From contig NZ_CP088014.1 in assembly GCF_021044685.1 (NCBI RefSeq), forward strand, positions 124,001 through 188,000: DNA of 64,000 bases, read 5' to 3'. The position numbers were made by a program, and so were the translations under genes. This DNA is from Bradyrhizobium daqingense (GTDB taxonomy: Bacteria; Pseudomonadota; Alphaproteobacteria; Rhizobiales; Xanthobacteraceae). Positions 41,838 to 50,069 of this stretch are shown here, piece after piece (position 1 is the first letter of the stretch; each line of letters opens with the position of its first letter). Below the pieces are notes generated by a model, which saw nothing but the letters and a program-made list of their open reading frames with translations, had not been told where the DNA came from and did no database searches.

Positions 41838-43037
41838 ATGACATCGCGCCCTTCAACGTCTCGTATCTGGCCCCTGTTTGCGCTCAACTTCTTCATGGCC
41901 GACATGCAGTCGGGCATCGGGCCTTTCATCGGCGTCTTCCTCCAGGAGCGCGGCTGGGCGCCCGGTCTGATCGGCACTGCGATGACGATCGGCAATGTCG
42001 CCGGCATGCTGGTGACCACGCCGATCGGGGGCTTCATCGATTCGAGCCGCAACAAGCGGATGTGGGTCGTCATTCCCGGCATCTGCGTGGTCTCGGCCTC
42101 CGCGATCATCCTGATCTCGCAAAATTTCTGGGCGGTGACGGTCTCGCAAGTCGCGCAGTCGCTGGCGAGCGCCGCGATCGTGCCGGCAGTCACGGGCATC
42201 ACGCTCGGCATCGCCAAGCAGAAGGGCTTCAACGCGCTCAACGGCCGCAACCAGGCGTATAACCACGCCGGCAACATGGTGGGCGCCGCGCTCTCGGGCT
42301 ATCTCGGCTACAAGTATGGCTATTTTGCCGTCTTCGCGCTGGCGGCCGTGTTCGGCGCCATCGCGATCGCCTGCGTGCTGATGATTCCAGCCAAGGCGAT
42401 CGACGACCGCGCCGCGCGTGGCTGCAAGGAGGACGATCCCGACAGCGCGCCCGACGCCTTCACGATGCTGCTCAAACACCGCGCGCTCCTGGTTCTTGCG
42501 CTGGCTCTGGCGCTATTCCATCTCGGCAACGCCGCGATCGTGCCGCTCTACGGACTTGCCGCGGTGGCCGAGGGACAAGCCAACGGTCCGACCTTCGTCG
42601 CGACCACCGTGGTGATCGCGCAGGGCGTAATGGTCGTGACCTCACTGATCGCGATGAAGGCCGCCAGCAAGCGCAACTACTGGCCGATCATCCTGGTCTC
42701 CTTCATGTTCCTGCCCATCCGCGGCGTGCTCGCCTTCTTCGTCACGGGATGGTGGGGCGTCGTGCCGATGCAGGTGCTCGACGGCATCGGTACCGGGCTC
42801 CAGACGGTCGCCGTTCCCGGCATGGTCGCGCGCTCGCTCAACGGCACCGGCCGCATCAACCTCGGTCAGGGGGCCGTCATCACCGTGCAAGGCGTCGGCG
42901 CGAGCCTCAGCCCCGCGCTCGGCGGCTGGATCGCACAATGGATCGGCTACGGCCCGACCTTCCTGCTGCTCGGCGGCTTCGGGCTCGCCTCGATGGCACT
43001 GTGGCTGGCCTTCGCCGCGACGGTGAAGAAGTATTGA
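41838..43037 (+). CDS. MFS transporter
   Basis: This 399-residue major facilitator has about 12 hydrophobic helices. The opening RIWPLFALNFFMADMQSGIGPFIGVFLQERG and the loop between helices 2 and 3 (PIGGFIDSSRNKRMW) match MFS motif A in a degenerate form. The sequence type resembles uncharacterised drug/sugar-like MFS members often annotated only as MFS transporter. It stands alone, with a 186-bp leader and the porin-like gene converging on its 3' end. The substrate is unknown. Confidence 0.85.
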   Translation: MTSRPSTSRIWPLFALNFFMADMQSGIGPFIGVFLQERGWAPGLIGTAMTIGNVAGMLVTTPIGGFIDSSRNKRMWVVIPGICVVSASAIILISQNFWAVTVSQVAQSLASAAIVPAVTGITLGIAKQKGFNALNGRNQAYNHAGNMVGAALSGYLGYKYGYFAVFALAAVFGAIAIACVLMIPAKAIDDRAARGCKEDDPDSAPDAFTMLLKHRALLVLALALALFHLGNAAIVPLYGLAAVAEGQANGPTFVATTVVIAQGVMVVTSLIAMKAASKRNYWPIILVSFMFLPIRGVLAFFVTGWWGVVPMQVLDGIGTGLQTVAVPGMVARSLNGTGRINLGQGAVITVQGVGASLSPALGGWIAQWIGYGPTFLLLGGFGLASMALWLAFAATVKKY

Positions 43038-43058
43038 GCTTCACCGCCACCGCCGGAA

Positions 43059-43907
43059 TCACGGGGCGAATTGCCGGTTCAGGCCGATCCTGAGCGTGTG
43101 CAGTTCGATGTCGCTGGCCGGCATGCTCGTTCCGGGAATCGACAAGGAGAGCTGGCGGCCGAGATAGAGATACAGATACTCCGCCTTGAGCGACCAGCGC
43201 GGCGCGAACGACCATTCCCCGCCGCCGCCGACTGCATATCCGAGATTGTAGCCGCTTGCCGAGGCGTGACCGTCCAGCGCGCCGGGAAATCCCGCGATGA
43301 GCAGATTGTTAGTCAGGCGCGCATGGCTGCTGTCGAGGCTTGCCTTGACATGCGCCCAGGCGAGACCGCCCGTCGCGTAAAGCAGCCAATTGTTGCTGGC
43401 ATAACCCAGGCGGCCGCGCAGCGTGCCGAGATAATCAATGTCCTGGGTCACCGTCACGCTGCCGGTGTAGTTGTCGAAATCCCCGACGAGGAAAACGGGG
43501 CGTAGAGCATAAGCTCCAGATGCCCGTCCGCCAATCCCGGAGACGCTGACATCGGCTTCGACACCGGCGACCATATGACCGGCCTGCCAATTGTAGCCGG
43601 CCTGCAATCCGCCCAGCCAGCCGGATTGCCCCACACCGAGCGTGAATGGCGCCGACGCCGTCGACGTCGCATTGTTGACGCCGGGAAACAGGGCCAGTAG
43701 CGCGCTGGGATCGACCGAGGCGGCGTTGCCGTCACCGGTGCCGTAGCCGGCGTGAACGCCCGCGTAAAAGCCGGTCCAGCTGAAGACCGGCGGCGGCGCA
43801 GGGGGCGCTTTCAGCGCAATGTCGGCGGCCTTTGCATCAGTGGCGCAAAGCGCACCAAGCCCAAGTGCCAGAAGAACGGGCAGCAAACTGCTCCTACGCC
43901 GTGTCAT
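43059..43907 (-). CDS. Outer-membrane beta-barrel protein (Omp31/porin-like)
   Basis: The 282-residue precursor starts at the ATG at 43907 (MTRRRSSLLPVLLALGLGALCATDAKAADIALKAPP), which has a signal peptide and the proline-rich linker typical of rhizobial Omp25/31-like proteins. Barrel strands are evident in FSWTGFYAGVHAGYGTGDG, GGLQAGYNWQAGHMVAGVEADVS and LGYAVGGGGEWSFAPRWSLKAEYLYLYLG, and it ends in an aromatic-poor LRIGLNRQFAP. Family members are immunogenic outer-membrane proteins and haemin-binding or small porin-like barrels. It diverges from an AraC regulator across about 300 bp. Confidence 0.85.
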   Translation of the reverse strand: MTRRRSSLLPVLLALGLGALCATDAKAADIALKAPPAPPPVFSWTGFYAGVHAGYGTGDGNAASVDPSALLALFPGVNNATSTASAPFTLGVGQSGWLGGLQAGYNWQAGHMVAGVEADVSVSGIGGRASGAYALRPVFLVGDFDNYTGSVTVTQDIDYLGTLRGRLGYASNNWLLYATGGLAWAHVKASLDSSHARLTNNLLIAGFPGALDGHASASGYNLGYAVGGGGEWSFAPRWSLKAEYLYLYLGRQLSLSIPGTSMPASDIELHTLRIGLNRQFAP

Positions 43908-44210
43908 CGAACCAATTTCCTTCCAATCGGCCAATCGTTATGGGCGGGACGATAGGCGGGATGCGGCCGCGGTTCGTGGGGAGTGGCGAAAGGCTGGATG
44001 GACTGACGTGAAGGCCTGCAGATCCGCCGCCGCCTGTTGCGATCCGGGCACAATTCGCGAACGCCTGACCTGCGGCACCTCGTCACTGGCTCACCGCGCA
44101 GTTGCGAGTGGTTTTTTGCGCAATCCGGAGCTTTTCTGGTTGCCGCACCGCGGCGCGCCGACGAGGATGCAATCCGCATCAAATCGTCAGCGCATATATT
44201 CCAGCGATCG
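43908..44210. other. Divergent intergenic region, 303 bp
   Basis: This is the spacer between the beta-barrel gene and the AraC-type gene. The AraC frame is open through part of it but without a plausible start. I see no repeat of the A-E families and no strong palindrome. Confidence 0.4.
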
Positions 44211-45161
44211 ATGACCCAGCCGCAACTCTCATTCGATGGCGATCCGAACGGTCGGGCCTATGAAGAATGGCGCGAGCAGTTTTGCCGTCAGGTGGCGAAT
44301 GTCGATTTCGTGCCGGTGGGAGAAGGACGCGTTCACCGGACCATTGCGCCCGCCATTCTTCCCCGCATCAGGCTCTCGGCCTCGTTCGGCACGCCGATGT
44401 CTTTCGTGTCGTTGGGGACGAACGACGAACTGATCGTTACGATGTCACCCAATTCGGCCTTGAGCGGGGCCATGGGCAAACGTCCGTTGGAGATCGCCGC
44501 TGGCGACATCACCATCGGCGACCCCTCCATCAAGGGCGCCTGCATCACCCAGATCAAGCACGGCAATTTCCAGACCGCGCTGCTGCCGCGCAAGGCGCTG
44601 CTGCGCGCGTGCCCGAATGCCGAGGACCTGATCGCGCAGTCGATCCCCGGCGCCAATCCGATCACGTCGATGTTCCTGCGATATTACGATCTCGCGCATG
44701 CTCATGCGGACAAGCTCGCGCCCGCGGAGCTCGATGCGGTCTCCCAACATTTGTTCGACCTCGCCGTGCTGATGATCGGGGCGCGCGGCGATGTCGCCGA
44801 CGAGGCGCGACTGCGCGGCCTCGCGGCGGCGCGTTTCCAAACCCTGAAATCGGACATTCTGGCGCAGCTGGACAGTCCTGCGCTGTCGCTCACCGATCTT
44901 GCCGCCGCGCATCGGATCAGCCCGCGCACCATCCAGTTGCTGTTCGAGCAGGCCGGCATCACTTATAGCGGCTTCGTGCTGGAGCAGCGGTTGCTGCGCG
45001 CCGAGCGTCTGCTTCGAAATCCCGCCATGCGCACGCGCAAGATCATCGAGATCGCGCATCTTGCGGGATTCCACGACGTCTCCTACTTCCACCGCGTGTT
45101 TCGCCGCCGCTTCGGGCAGACGCCGGATGACATGAGGAAGCTGGCCGGCGACGCCAGCTAG
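44211..45161 (+). CDS. AraC family transcriptional regulator
   Basis: This 316-residue regulator starts at the ATG at 44211 (MTQPQLSFDGDPNGRAYEEW). The N-terminal domain (about 1-190) is of the AraC-binding-like type with FGTPMSFVSLGTNDELIVTM. The C-terminal HTH_18 domain (about 215-312) has the two recognition regions DLAAAHRISPRTIQLLFEQAG and IAHLAGFHDVSYFHRVFRRRFG. Its stop codon shares the palindrome CTAG with the stop of the convergent oxidoreductase gene. Targets are unknown; the divergent beta-barrel gene is a candidate. Confidence 0.85.
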   Translation: MTQPQLSFDGDPNGRAYEEWREQFCRQVANVDFVPVGEGRVHRTIAPAILPRIRLSASFGTPMSFVSLGTNDELIVTMSPNSALSGAMGKRPLEIAAGDITIGDPSIKGACITQIKHGNFQTALLPRKALLRACPNAEDLIAQSIPGANPITSMFLRYYDLAHAHADKLAPAELDAVSQHLFDLAVLMIGARGDVADEARLRGLAAARFQTLKSDILAQLDSPALSLTDLAAAHRISPRTIQLLFEQAGITYSGFVLEQRLLRAERLLRNPAMRTRKIIEIAHLAGFHDVSYFHRVFRRRFGQTPDDMRKLAGDAS

Positions 45162-46165
45162 GCGAACTCGACCACGATCTTGCCGAAATGGCCGCCGCGC
45201 TGCATCAGACGCATCGCATCCGGCACGGCCTCGAAGCCGAAGGTGCGGTCGATCACTGGCTTCATCGCGTTCCGTCCGATGCCAGCGGCCATGGCCTCGA
45301 ACATGCGGCGGCTGCCGACAGAAAGGCCGATGACGTGCAGGTTCTTGGCGAACAGGCTCGAGATCGCGATCTGCTGCGAGACGCCCGTGAGGATGCCGAT
45401 CACCAAGATCGTACCGCCGACGCGCGCGGCCTCCAGTGATTGCGCAAACGTATCCTTGCCGCCAACCTCGACGATATGATCGACGCCGCCGCCGCTCCAC
45501 GCCGCCGCGGCCTTGCCCCACTCCGGAACCGATCGATAGTTGATGGTGTGGTCGGCACCTAACGCCCTGGCGCGTTCGAGCTTCGCGTCGCTCGATGAGG
45601 TCACGATCACGCTTGCGCCAGCGAGCTTTGCAAATTGCAGAGCGAAGATCGACACGCCGCCTGTGCCCTGCACCAGCACGGTGTCGCCGGGCTGTACCTT
45701 GGCATGTTCGAACAACGCACGCCAAGCTGTTAGGCCGGCGCAGGGTAGCGTAGCGGCCTCCTGGAACGACAGATGCGAGGGAATGTGGCTGACGCCCTCG
45801 GCGTCGAGCACCATCACCTCCTGCAGGACGCCCGGCCGCGTGCCGCCGAGCGCGTAGCGGCGAGCGGCTGCCGAAACTTCCCCATCGATCCAGGATTGGA
45901 AGAACATCGGACAGACACGATCCCCGACGGCGACACGGGTTACGCCCTCACCCACGGCGATCACTTCACCGGCGCCATCCGAGAACGGAATGAGCGGCAA
46001 TCTGGAAACGCCGCCCTTGCCCTGCACGGTCAGCAGGTCGCGATAGTTCAGCGATGCTGCCTTCATCCGCACGGCGACCTGGCCCGGCGCAGGCGTAGGC
46101 TCCGGCAGATCGGCGAGCTCCATCCCTTCGATCGACCAGTCACGCACGACCTGCCAGGCTTTCAT
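45158..46165 (-). CDS. MDR-superfamily zinc-independent NAD(P) oxidoreductase (quinone oxidoreductase-like)
   Basis: This 335-residue medium-chain dehydrogenase/reductase has a GroES-like N-terminal half with LNYRDLLTVQGKGGV and a Rossmann half with VLVQGTGGVSIFALQFAKLAGA (about residues 165-186). The structural and catalytic zinc ligands of classical alcohol dehydrogenases are missing, so it is likely NADPH-dependent and acts on enones or quinones. It is the last gene of a GntR-ligase-oxidoreductase operon, 14 bases after the ligase. The order suggests that it reduces or oxidises a CoA-activated intermediate, but this is inferred. Confidence 0.83.
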   Translation of the reverse strand: MKAWQVVRDWSIEGMELADLPEPTPAPGQVAVRMKAASLNYRDLLTVQGKGGVSRLPLIPFSDGAGEVIAVGEGVTRVAVGDRVCPMFFQSWIDGEVSAAARRYALGGTRPGVLQEVMVLDAEGVSHIPSHLSFQEAATLPCAGLTAWRALFEHAKVQPGDTVLVQGTGGVSIFALQFAKLAGASVIVTSSSDAKLERARALGADHTINYRSVPEWGKAAAAWSGGGVDHIVEVGGKDTFAQSLEAARVGGTILVIGILTGVSQQIAISSLFAKNLHVIGLSVGSRRMFEAMAAGIGRNAMKPVIDRTFGFEAVPDAMRLMQRGGHFGKIVVEFA

Positions 46166-46179
46166 GGCAACGCTCCGTT

Positions 46180-47793
46180 TCAGGTACCGAAATTCTTCTG
46201 GATCGCCTTGTCGAGCGTCTCGCCGCCGACGAAGCGCTGACGCAGCTCGCGCTTGAGCAGCTTGCCGCTCGGATTCTTCGGCAGGGCATCCACGAAGATC
46301 ACGCGCTTCGGCACCTTGAAATGCGCCATCTGGCCGGCGCAGTGCTTGATGACGGTCTCTTCGTCCAGCGCCTCGCCGCTCTTGACTACGACGATCGCAG
46401 TCACAGCCTCGATCCAGCGCGGATCCGGCAGGCCTACGACCGCGACCTCGGAGACGGCGGGGATGCGGTAGACCATCTCCTCGACCTCGCGGCTCGCGAC
46501 ATTCTCGCCGCCGGACTTGATCATGTCCTTGACGCGGTCGACCACGGTGATGTGGCCCTCGTCATCGACCGTGGCGAGATCGCCGGAATGAAACCAGCCG
46601 CCCGAGAACGCCGCCGCCGTCTTCACGGGATCGTTGTAGTAACCGGAGAGCAGATGCGGCGAGCGGTGCACGATCTCGCCGACCTCGCCGACCTTCACGT
46701 CTTCCATGGACGTATTGACCACCCGCGTCTCGACATTGAGCACCGGCTTGCCGGCGGAGCCGGCCTTGCGCAGCTGGTCCTCGGGCCGCAGCACGGTCGC
46801 GAGCGGCGCGACCTCGGTCTGGCCGTAGAAATTCCAGAACTTGACGTTGGGCAGGCGGCGCTGGAGCTCGAGCAGGACCTCTACCGGCATGATCGAGGCG
46901 CCGTAATAGCCCTTCTGGAGTGTCGACAGATCGGTCTTGTCGAAGTTCGGCGACCGCAACATGGCGATCCAGATCGTCGGCGGAGCGAAGAACGAGGTGA
47001 TCTTGTGGGCCTGGATCAACGCCAGGATGTTGTCCGCGGTCGGCTTGCCCGTGATGACGCCGGAGGCGCTGAGGTAAACCTGCGGTCCCAGGAACACGTC
47101 GAGCTGGGCGCAATGATACAGCGGCAGCGCGTGCAGGAATTTGTCGTCCACGCTCATGCCGCCGTCGATGATGCAGCTGACATACTGCCACATCACGGCT
47201 TCATGGGTCAGCATCGCGCCCTTGGGCAGCGACTCCGTGCCACTGGTATAGACGATCTGCGCGAGATCGCGGCTGTCGACCGACGCCTCCAGGAACGAGC
47301 CGTCGGCATGGAGGAGATCGTCGAAGGTGGTGAGGCCCGCAGGCGCCGTGGCCGGATCCTCGCCCGGCAGCCAGATCATCTTCTCGACGGCGCAATCCTT
47401 GGCGGTGGCGGCGCGCGCCGGCTCGACGAAATCGGGGCCTGTCGCGAGCAGCTTTGCGCCGGAGCTCTTCAGGATGAAATTGACCTCGTCCGGATTGAGC
47501 ATGAAGTTGATCGGCACCAGGACCGCGCCGATCCGCGCCACCGCGAAACGCAGTGCCGCGAAGGCATGCGAGTTGCGCGACAGCACCGCGAGACGGTCGC
47601 CCTTCTTGACACCGAGGCCGAGGAGACCGCGACCGAGACGATTGCAGATCGTGTCCATCTCGGCAAAGCTCCAGCTCACCCCGCCGCAGCTCACCGCAAG
47701 CTTGTTCGGCTCCCGCCCCGCCGAACGGCGCAGGAGATCGCCAATGGAATGCTCGCGTGCCTTCGCAATGATGGCTGCGGTGTCGCCGGTCAT
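46180..47793 (-). CDS. AMP-forming acyl-CoA synthetase
   Basis: This 537-residue ligase starts at the ATG at 47793, behind GGAGGAACAC. Its motifs are the AMP-binding VYTSGTESLPKGAML (about residue 170), FWNFYGQTEVAPLATV (about 300), the hinge aspartate in VDRVKDMIKSGGENV (about 420) and the C-terminal lysine in PKNPSGKLLKRELR. It probably activates a medium-chain or aryl carboxylic acid. It is flanked by a GntR/FCD regulator and an oxidoreductase on the same strand, and a solute-binding gene lies across the divergent promoter. Together these suggest uptake and activation of one organic acid. Confidence 0.87.
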   Translation of the reverse strand: MTGDTAAIIAKAREHSIGDLLRRSAGREPNKLAVSCGGVSWSFAEMDTICNRLGRGLLGLGVKKGDRLAVLSRNSHAFAALRFAVARIGAVLVPINFMLNPDEVNFILKSSGAKLLATGPDFVEPARAATAKDCAVEKMIWLPGEDPATAPAGLTTFDDLLHADGSFLEASVDSRDLAQIVYTSGTESLPKGAMLTHEAVMWQYVSCIIDGGMSVDDKFLHALPLYHCAQLDVFLGPQVYLSASGVITGKPTADNILALIQAHKITSFFAPPTIWIAMLRSPNFDKTDLSTLQKGYYGASIMPVEVLLELQRRLPNVKFWNFYGQTEVAPLATVLRPEDQLRKAGSAGKPVLNVETRVVNTSMEDVKVGEVGEIVHRSPHLLSGYYNDPVKTAAAFSGGWFHSGDLATVDDEGHITVVDRVKDMIKSGGENVASREVEEMVYRIPAVSEVAVVGLPDPRWIEAVTAIVVVKSGEALDEETVIKHCAGQMAHFKVPKRVIFVDALPKNPSGKLLKRELRQRFVGGETLDKAIQKNFGT

Positions 47794-47860
47794 GTGTTCC
47801 TCCGTCCAACGTCTTTGTTTGCGGGATTTCTTGATCGAAATCTTGCGTCTTGTTTTTGCG

Positions 47861-48628
47861 CTATCTGCGCCGGGCCGCCTGCGCATGCTCCATGTACATG
47901 TGCTCGACCGAGCGATCGAGCGAGGCGATCTTCTCGAAGCCGCGCCGCCAGTCCTGCAAGTGCCGGCGCGTCCACAGCACGCCGGCCTCACGGTCGCGGC
48001 GGCGGATCGCATCGATCAGATGGCGGTGCGCCGCGACGAGGCGCGGGCCACCTTCGGCAACGCCGCTCACGATCATCTCGGTGGTCGGATAGAACAATTG
48101 CGCGGCCGGCTCGCGCGCGAGCTGGAGCACACGGTTCTGCGAGGCCTTCGCCACCAGCACGTGGAATTCGGCGTCGCATTCGGCGAGCATCGCGGGATCG
48201 CCGACCACGGCCTCGCTACGTGCGAGATTGGCCGCGAGCTCGGCGATGTTTTCCTCCGTCGCACGCTCCACCGCGCCTTCGATGCTCGCGACCTCCAGCG
48301 TCATCGAGGCCTCGTAGAGCTCGCGAAAGGTGACCTCATGCAGGACCAAAGCGCGGCTGAGCCGGCTCGCCAGCTTGCTGTAGCGCGGCAGACAGGCATG
48401 CAGTCGGCGCGAGGAATCGCGGCGGATCAGACCGCTCTCCTCCAGCACACGGATGCCCTCGCGGATGGTCGAGCGGTTGACGCCGAACTGGCGGACGAGA
48501 TCGTGCTCGGTGCCGATGGGATCGCCCGGCTTGATGCGGCCATTGACGATCTCGCGTTCGATGGCGTCGGCAACCTTCTGATATGCCGGCGCGACATCGA
48601 TCGGACGAAACAGCGGCGCGACAGGCAA
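47861..48628 (-). CDS. GntR family regulator, FCD subfamily
   Basis: This 255-residue regulator starts at a TTG (48628) behind GGAGG, giving MPVAPLFRPIDVAPAYQKVAD. The N-terminal winged HTH (about 15-80; FGVNRSTIREGIRVLEESGLI) is followed by an all-helical FCD domain (about 95-240), with likely metal-binding residues in the HLIDAIRRRD region. FCD regulators sense organic acids. Two matching operators, TTGTC-N-GACAA, lie in the divergent spacer, one by its own start and one by the binding-protein gene, so it should control both the ligase operon and the receptor. Confidence 0.88.
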   Translation of the reverse strand: MPVAPLFRPIDVAPAYQKVADAIEREIVNGRIKPGDPIGTEHDLVRQFGVNRSTIREGIRVLEESGLIRRDSSRRLHACLPRYSKLASRLSRALVLHEVTFRELYEASMTLEVASIEGAVERATEENIAELAANLARSEAVVGDPAMLAECDAEFHVLVAKASQNRVLQLAREPAAQLFYPTTEMIVSGVAEGGPRLVAAHRHLIDAIRRRDREAGVLWTRRHLQDWRRGFEKIASLDRSVEHMYMEHAQAARRR

Positions 48629-48646
48629 GATGGCCTCCGATGTCGA

Positions 48647-48657
48647 TTGTCCGACAA
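48647..48657. promoter_or_regulatory. GntR/FCD operator, regulator side
   Basis: TTGTC-C-GACAA, a perfect 11-bp palindrome 18 bases upstream of the gntR start; it fits the FCD consensus TNGTNNNACNA. Confidence 0.7.
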
Positions 48658-48744
48658 ACCATATTGGATCGCTAAGGGTGCGTCAAACTACATCAGGCAG
48701 GCTGCATTGCGAACAAATTGACTCCGCAGGAAGCTGCTTCTAAC

Positions 48745-48757
48745 TTTGTCGGACAAA
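48745..48757. promoter_or_regulatory. GntR/FCD operator, binding-protein side
   Basis: TTTGTC-G-GACAAA, a perfect 13-bp palindrome 36 bases upstream of the binding-protein ATG. It has the same half-site as 48647-48657. Confidence 0.7.
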
Positions 48758-48793
48758 GGGACAGGATAGTCCCAAGTCAGAGGAAACGTAGCC

Positions 48794-49999
48794 ATGAGAC
48801 CTATCGCAGCCCTCGCGTCTGCGGCCGGCCTGCTGTCGGCTGTCTTGATCTCGCCCGTCTCTGCCCAGCAGGCACCTCTCAAGATCGGGGTGCTCTCCGA
48901 CTTCTCCTCCGTCTATTCCGACATCGGCGGCATGGGGAATGTCGAGGCCACGAAGATGGCGATCGAGGATTTCGGCGGGCAGATGTTCGGCAAGCCGATC
49001 GACATGATCAGTGCCGACGTGCTCAACAAGCCCGATGTCGCCTCCACCATCGCGCGCAAATGGTGGGAGACCGAGGGCGTCGACATGATCATCGACCTTC
49101 CGACCTCGGCGACCGCACTCGCGGTGATGGAGTTGTCGAAGCAATACGAGAAGATCATGATCGTGACGGATGCGGCGAGCTCCGACATCACCGGAAAATC
49201 CTGCTCGCCCTACACCGCGCATTGGACCTACGACACCTACTCCAATGCGCAGACTGTCGGCAGCGCCATCGTCAAGAATGGCGGGGACACCTGGTACTTC
49301 CTCACCGCCGACTATCTGTTCGGTCATTCCGTCGAGCGCGACACCGGTAACGTGGTGAAGGCTTCCGGGGGCAAGGTGCTCGGCAGCGTCAAGCATCCGC
49401 TCAATACGGCCGACTTCTCGTCGTTCCTGCTCCAGGCGCAGGCTTCCAAGGCCAAGATCATCGGGCTCGCCAACGGGGGCGGCGACACCATCAACGCGAT
49501 CAAGCAGGCCGGCGAGTTTGGCATCGTCGCCGGCGGTCAGAACCTGGCTGCGATCGTGATGTTCATCTCCGACGTGCACAGCCTGGGCCTCAAGCTCGCG
49601 CAAGGGCTGATCGTCACCGAAGCCTATTACTGGGATCTCAACGACAGGACTCGCGCCTTCGGCAAGCGCTTCATGGAGCGGGTCAAGCGCATGCCGACGA
49701 TGAACCAGGCCGCGACCTACAGTGCGACGCTGCATTATCTCAAGGCCGTGCAGGCCGCGGGCACCCGGGACACCAAGACCGTGATGGCCAAGATGCGCGA
49801 GCTGCCGGTGCGCGATGCCTTCACCGACAATGGCGTGCTGCGCGAGGACGGCCGCATGGTGCACAGCATGTACCTCTTCCAGGTGAAGAAGCCGGAGGAG
49901 TCGAAGGGACCGTGGGACTACTACAAGCTGCTCGCAGAGGTGCCCGGCGACCAGGCGTTCCGACCGCTGAAGGACGGCGGCTGCCCGCTGGTGAAGTGA
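48794..49999 (+). CDS. ABC transporter substrate-binding protein (orphan, GntR-controlled)
   Basis: This 401-residue Peripla_BP_6-type receptor has signal peptide MRPIAALASAAGLLSAVLISPVSA, mature start QQAPLKIGVLSDFSSVYSDI and the conserved KPDVASTIARKWW segment. It resembles receptors for aromatic or carboxylic acids more than leucine-binding proteins. There is no permease or ATPase beside it. It is divergent from a GntR-ligase-oxidoreductase operon with paired operators. The membrane partner must lie elsewhere, possibly one of the two HAAT modules in the window. A GC stem-loop follows the stop. Confidence 0.86.
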   Translation: MRPIAALASAAGLLSAVLISPVSAQQAPLKIGVLSDFSSVYSDIGGMGNVEATKMAIEDFGGQMFGKPIDMISADVLNKPDVASTIARKWWETEGVDMIIDLPTSATALAVMELSKQYEKIMIVTDAASSDITGKSCSPYTAHWTYDTYSNAQTVGSAIVKNGGDTWYFLTADYLFGHSVERDTGNVVKASGGKVLGSVKHPLNTADFSSFLLQAQASKAKIIGLANGGGDTINAIKQAGEFGIVAGGQNLAAIVMFISDVHSLGLKLAQGLIVTEAYYWDLNDRTRAFGKRFMERVKRMPTMNQAATYSATLHYLKAVQAAGTRDTKTVMAKMRELPVRDAFTDNGVLREDGRMVHSMYLFQVKKPEESKGPWDYYKLLAEVPGDQAFRPLKDGGCPLVK

Positions 50000-50005
50000 G
50001 GCTGA

Positions 50006-50036
50006 CAGGCGCGCGAGGCACGGCCCCGCGCGCCTG
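50006..50036. terminator. GC-rich stem-loop between convergent genes, possible terminator
   Basis: CAGGCGCGCG (50006-50015) and CGCGCGCCTG (50027-50036) are complementary with an 11-base loop. There is no T-tract, so intrinsic termination is uncertain. Confidence 0.4.
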
Positions 50037-50069
50037 AGCCGCGCGCAGCCGAGTGGCTCCAGCCAACCG

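Noticed and set aside
46321..48333. Plus-strand open frame of 670 codons opposite the acyl-CoA ligase and GntR genes
   Set aside because: It spans two real minus-strand genes and their gap; no domain, no ribosome-binding site.
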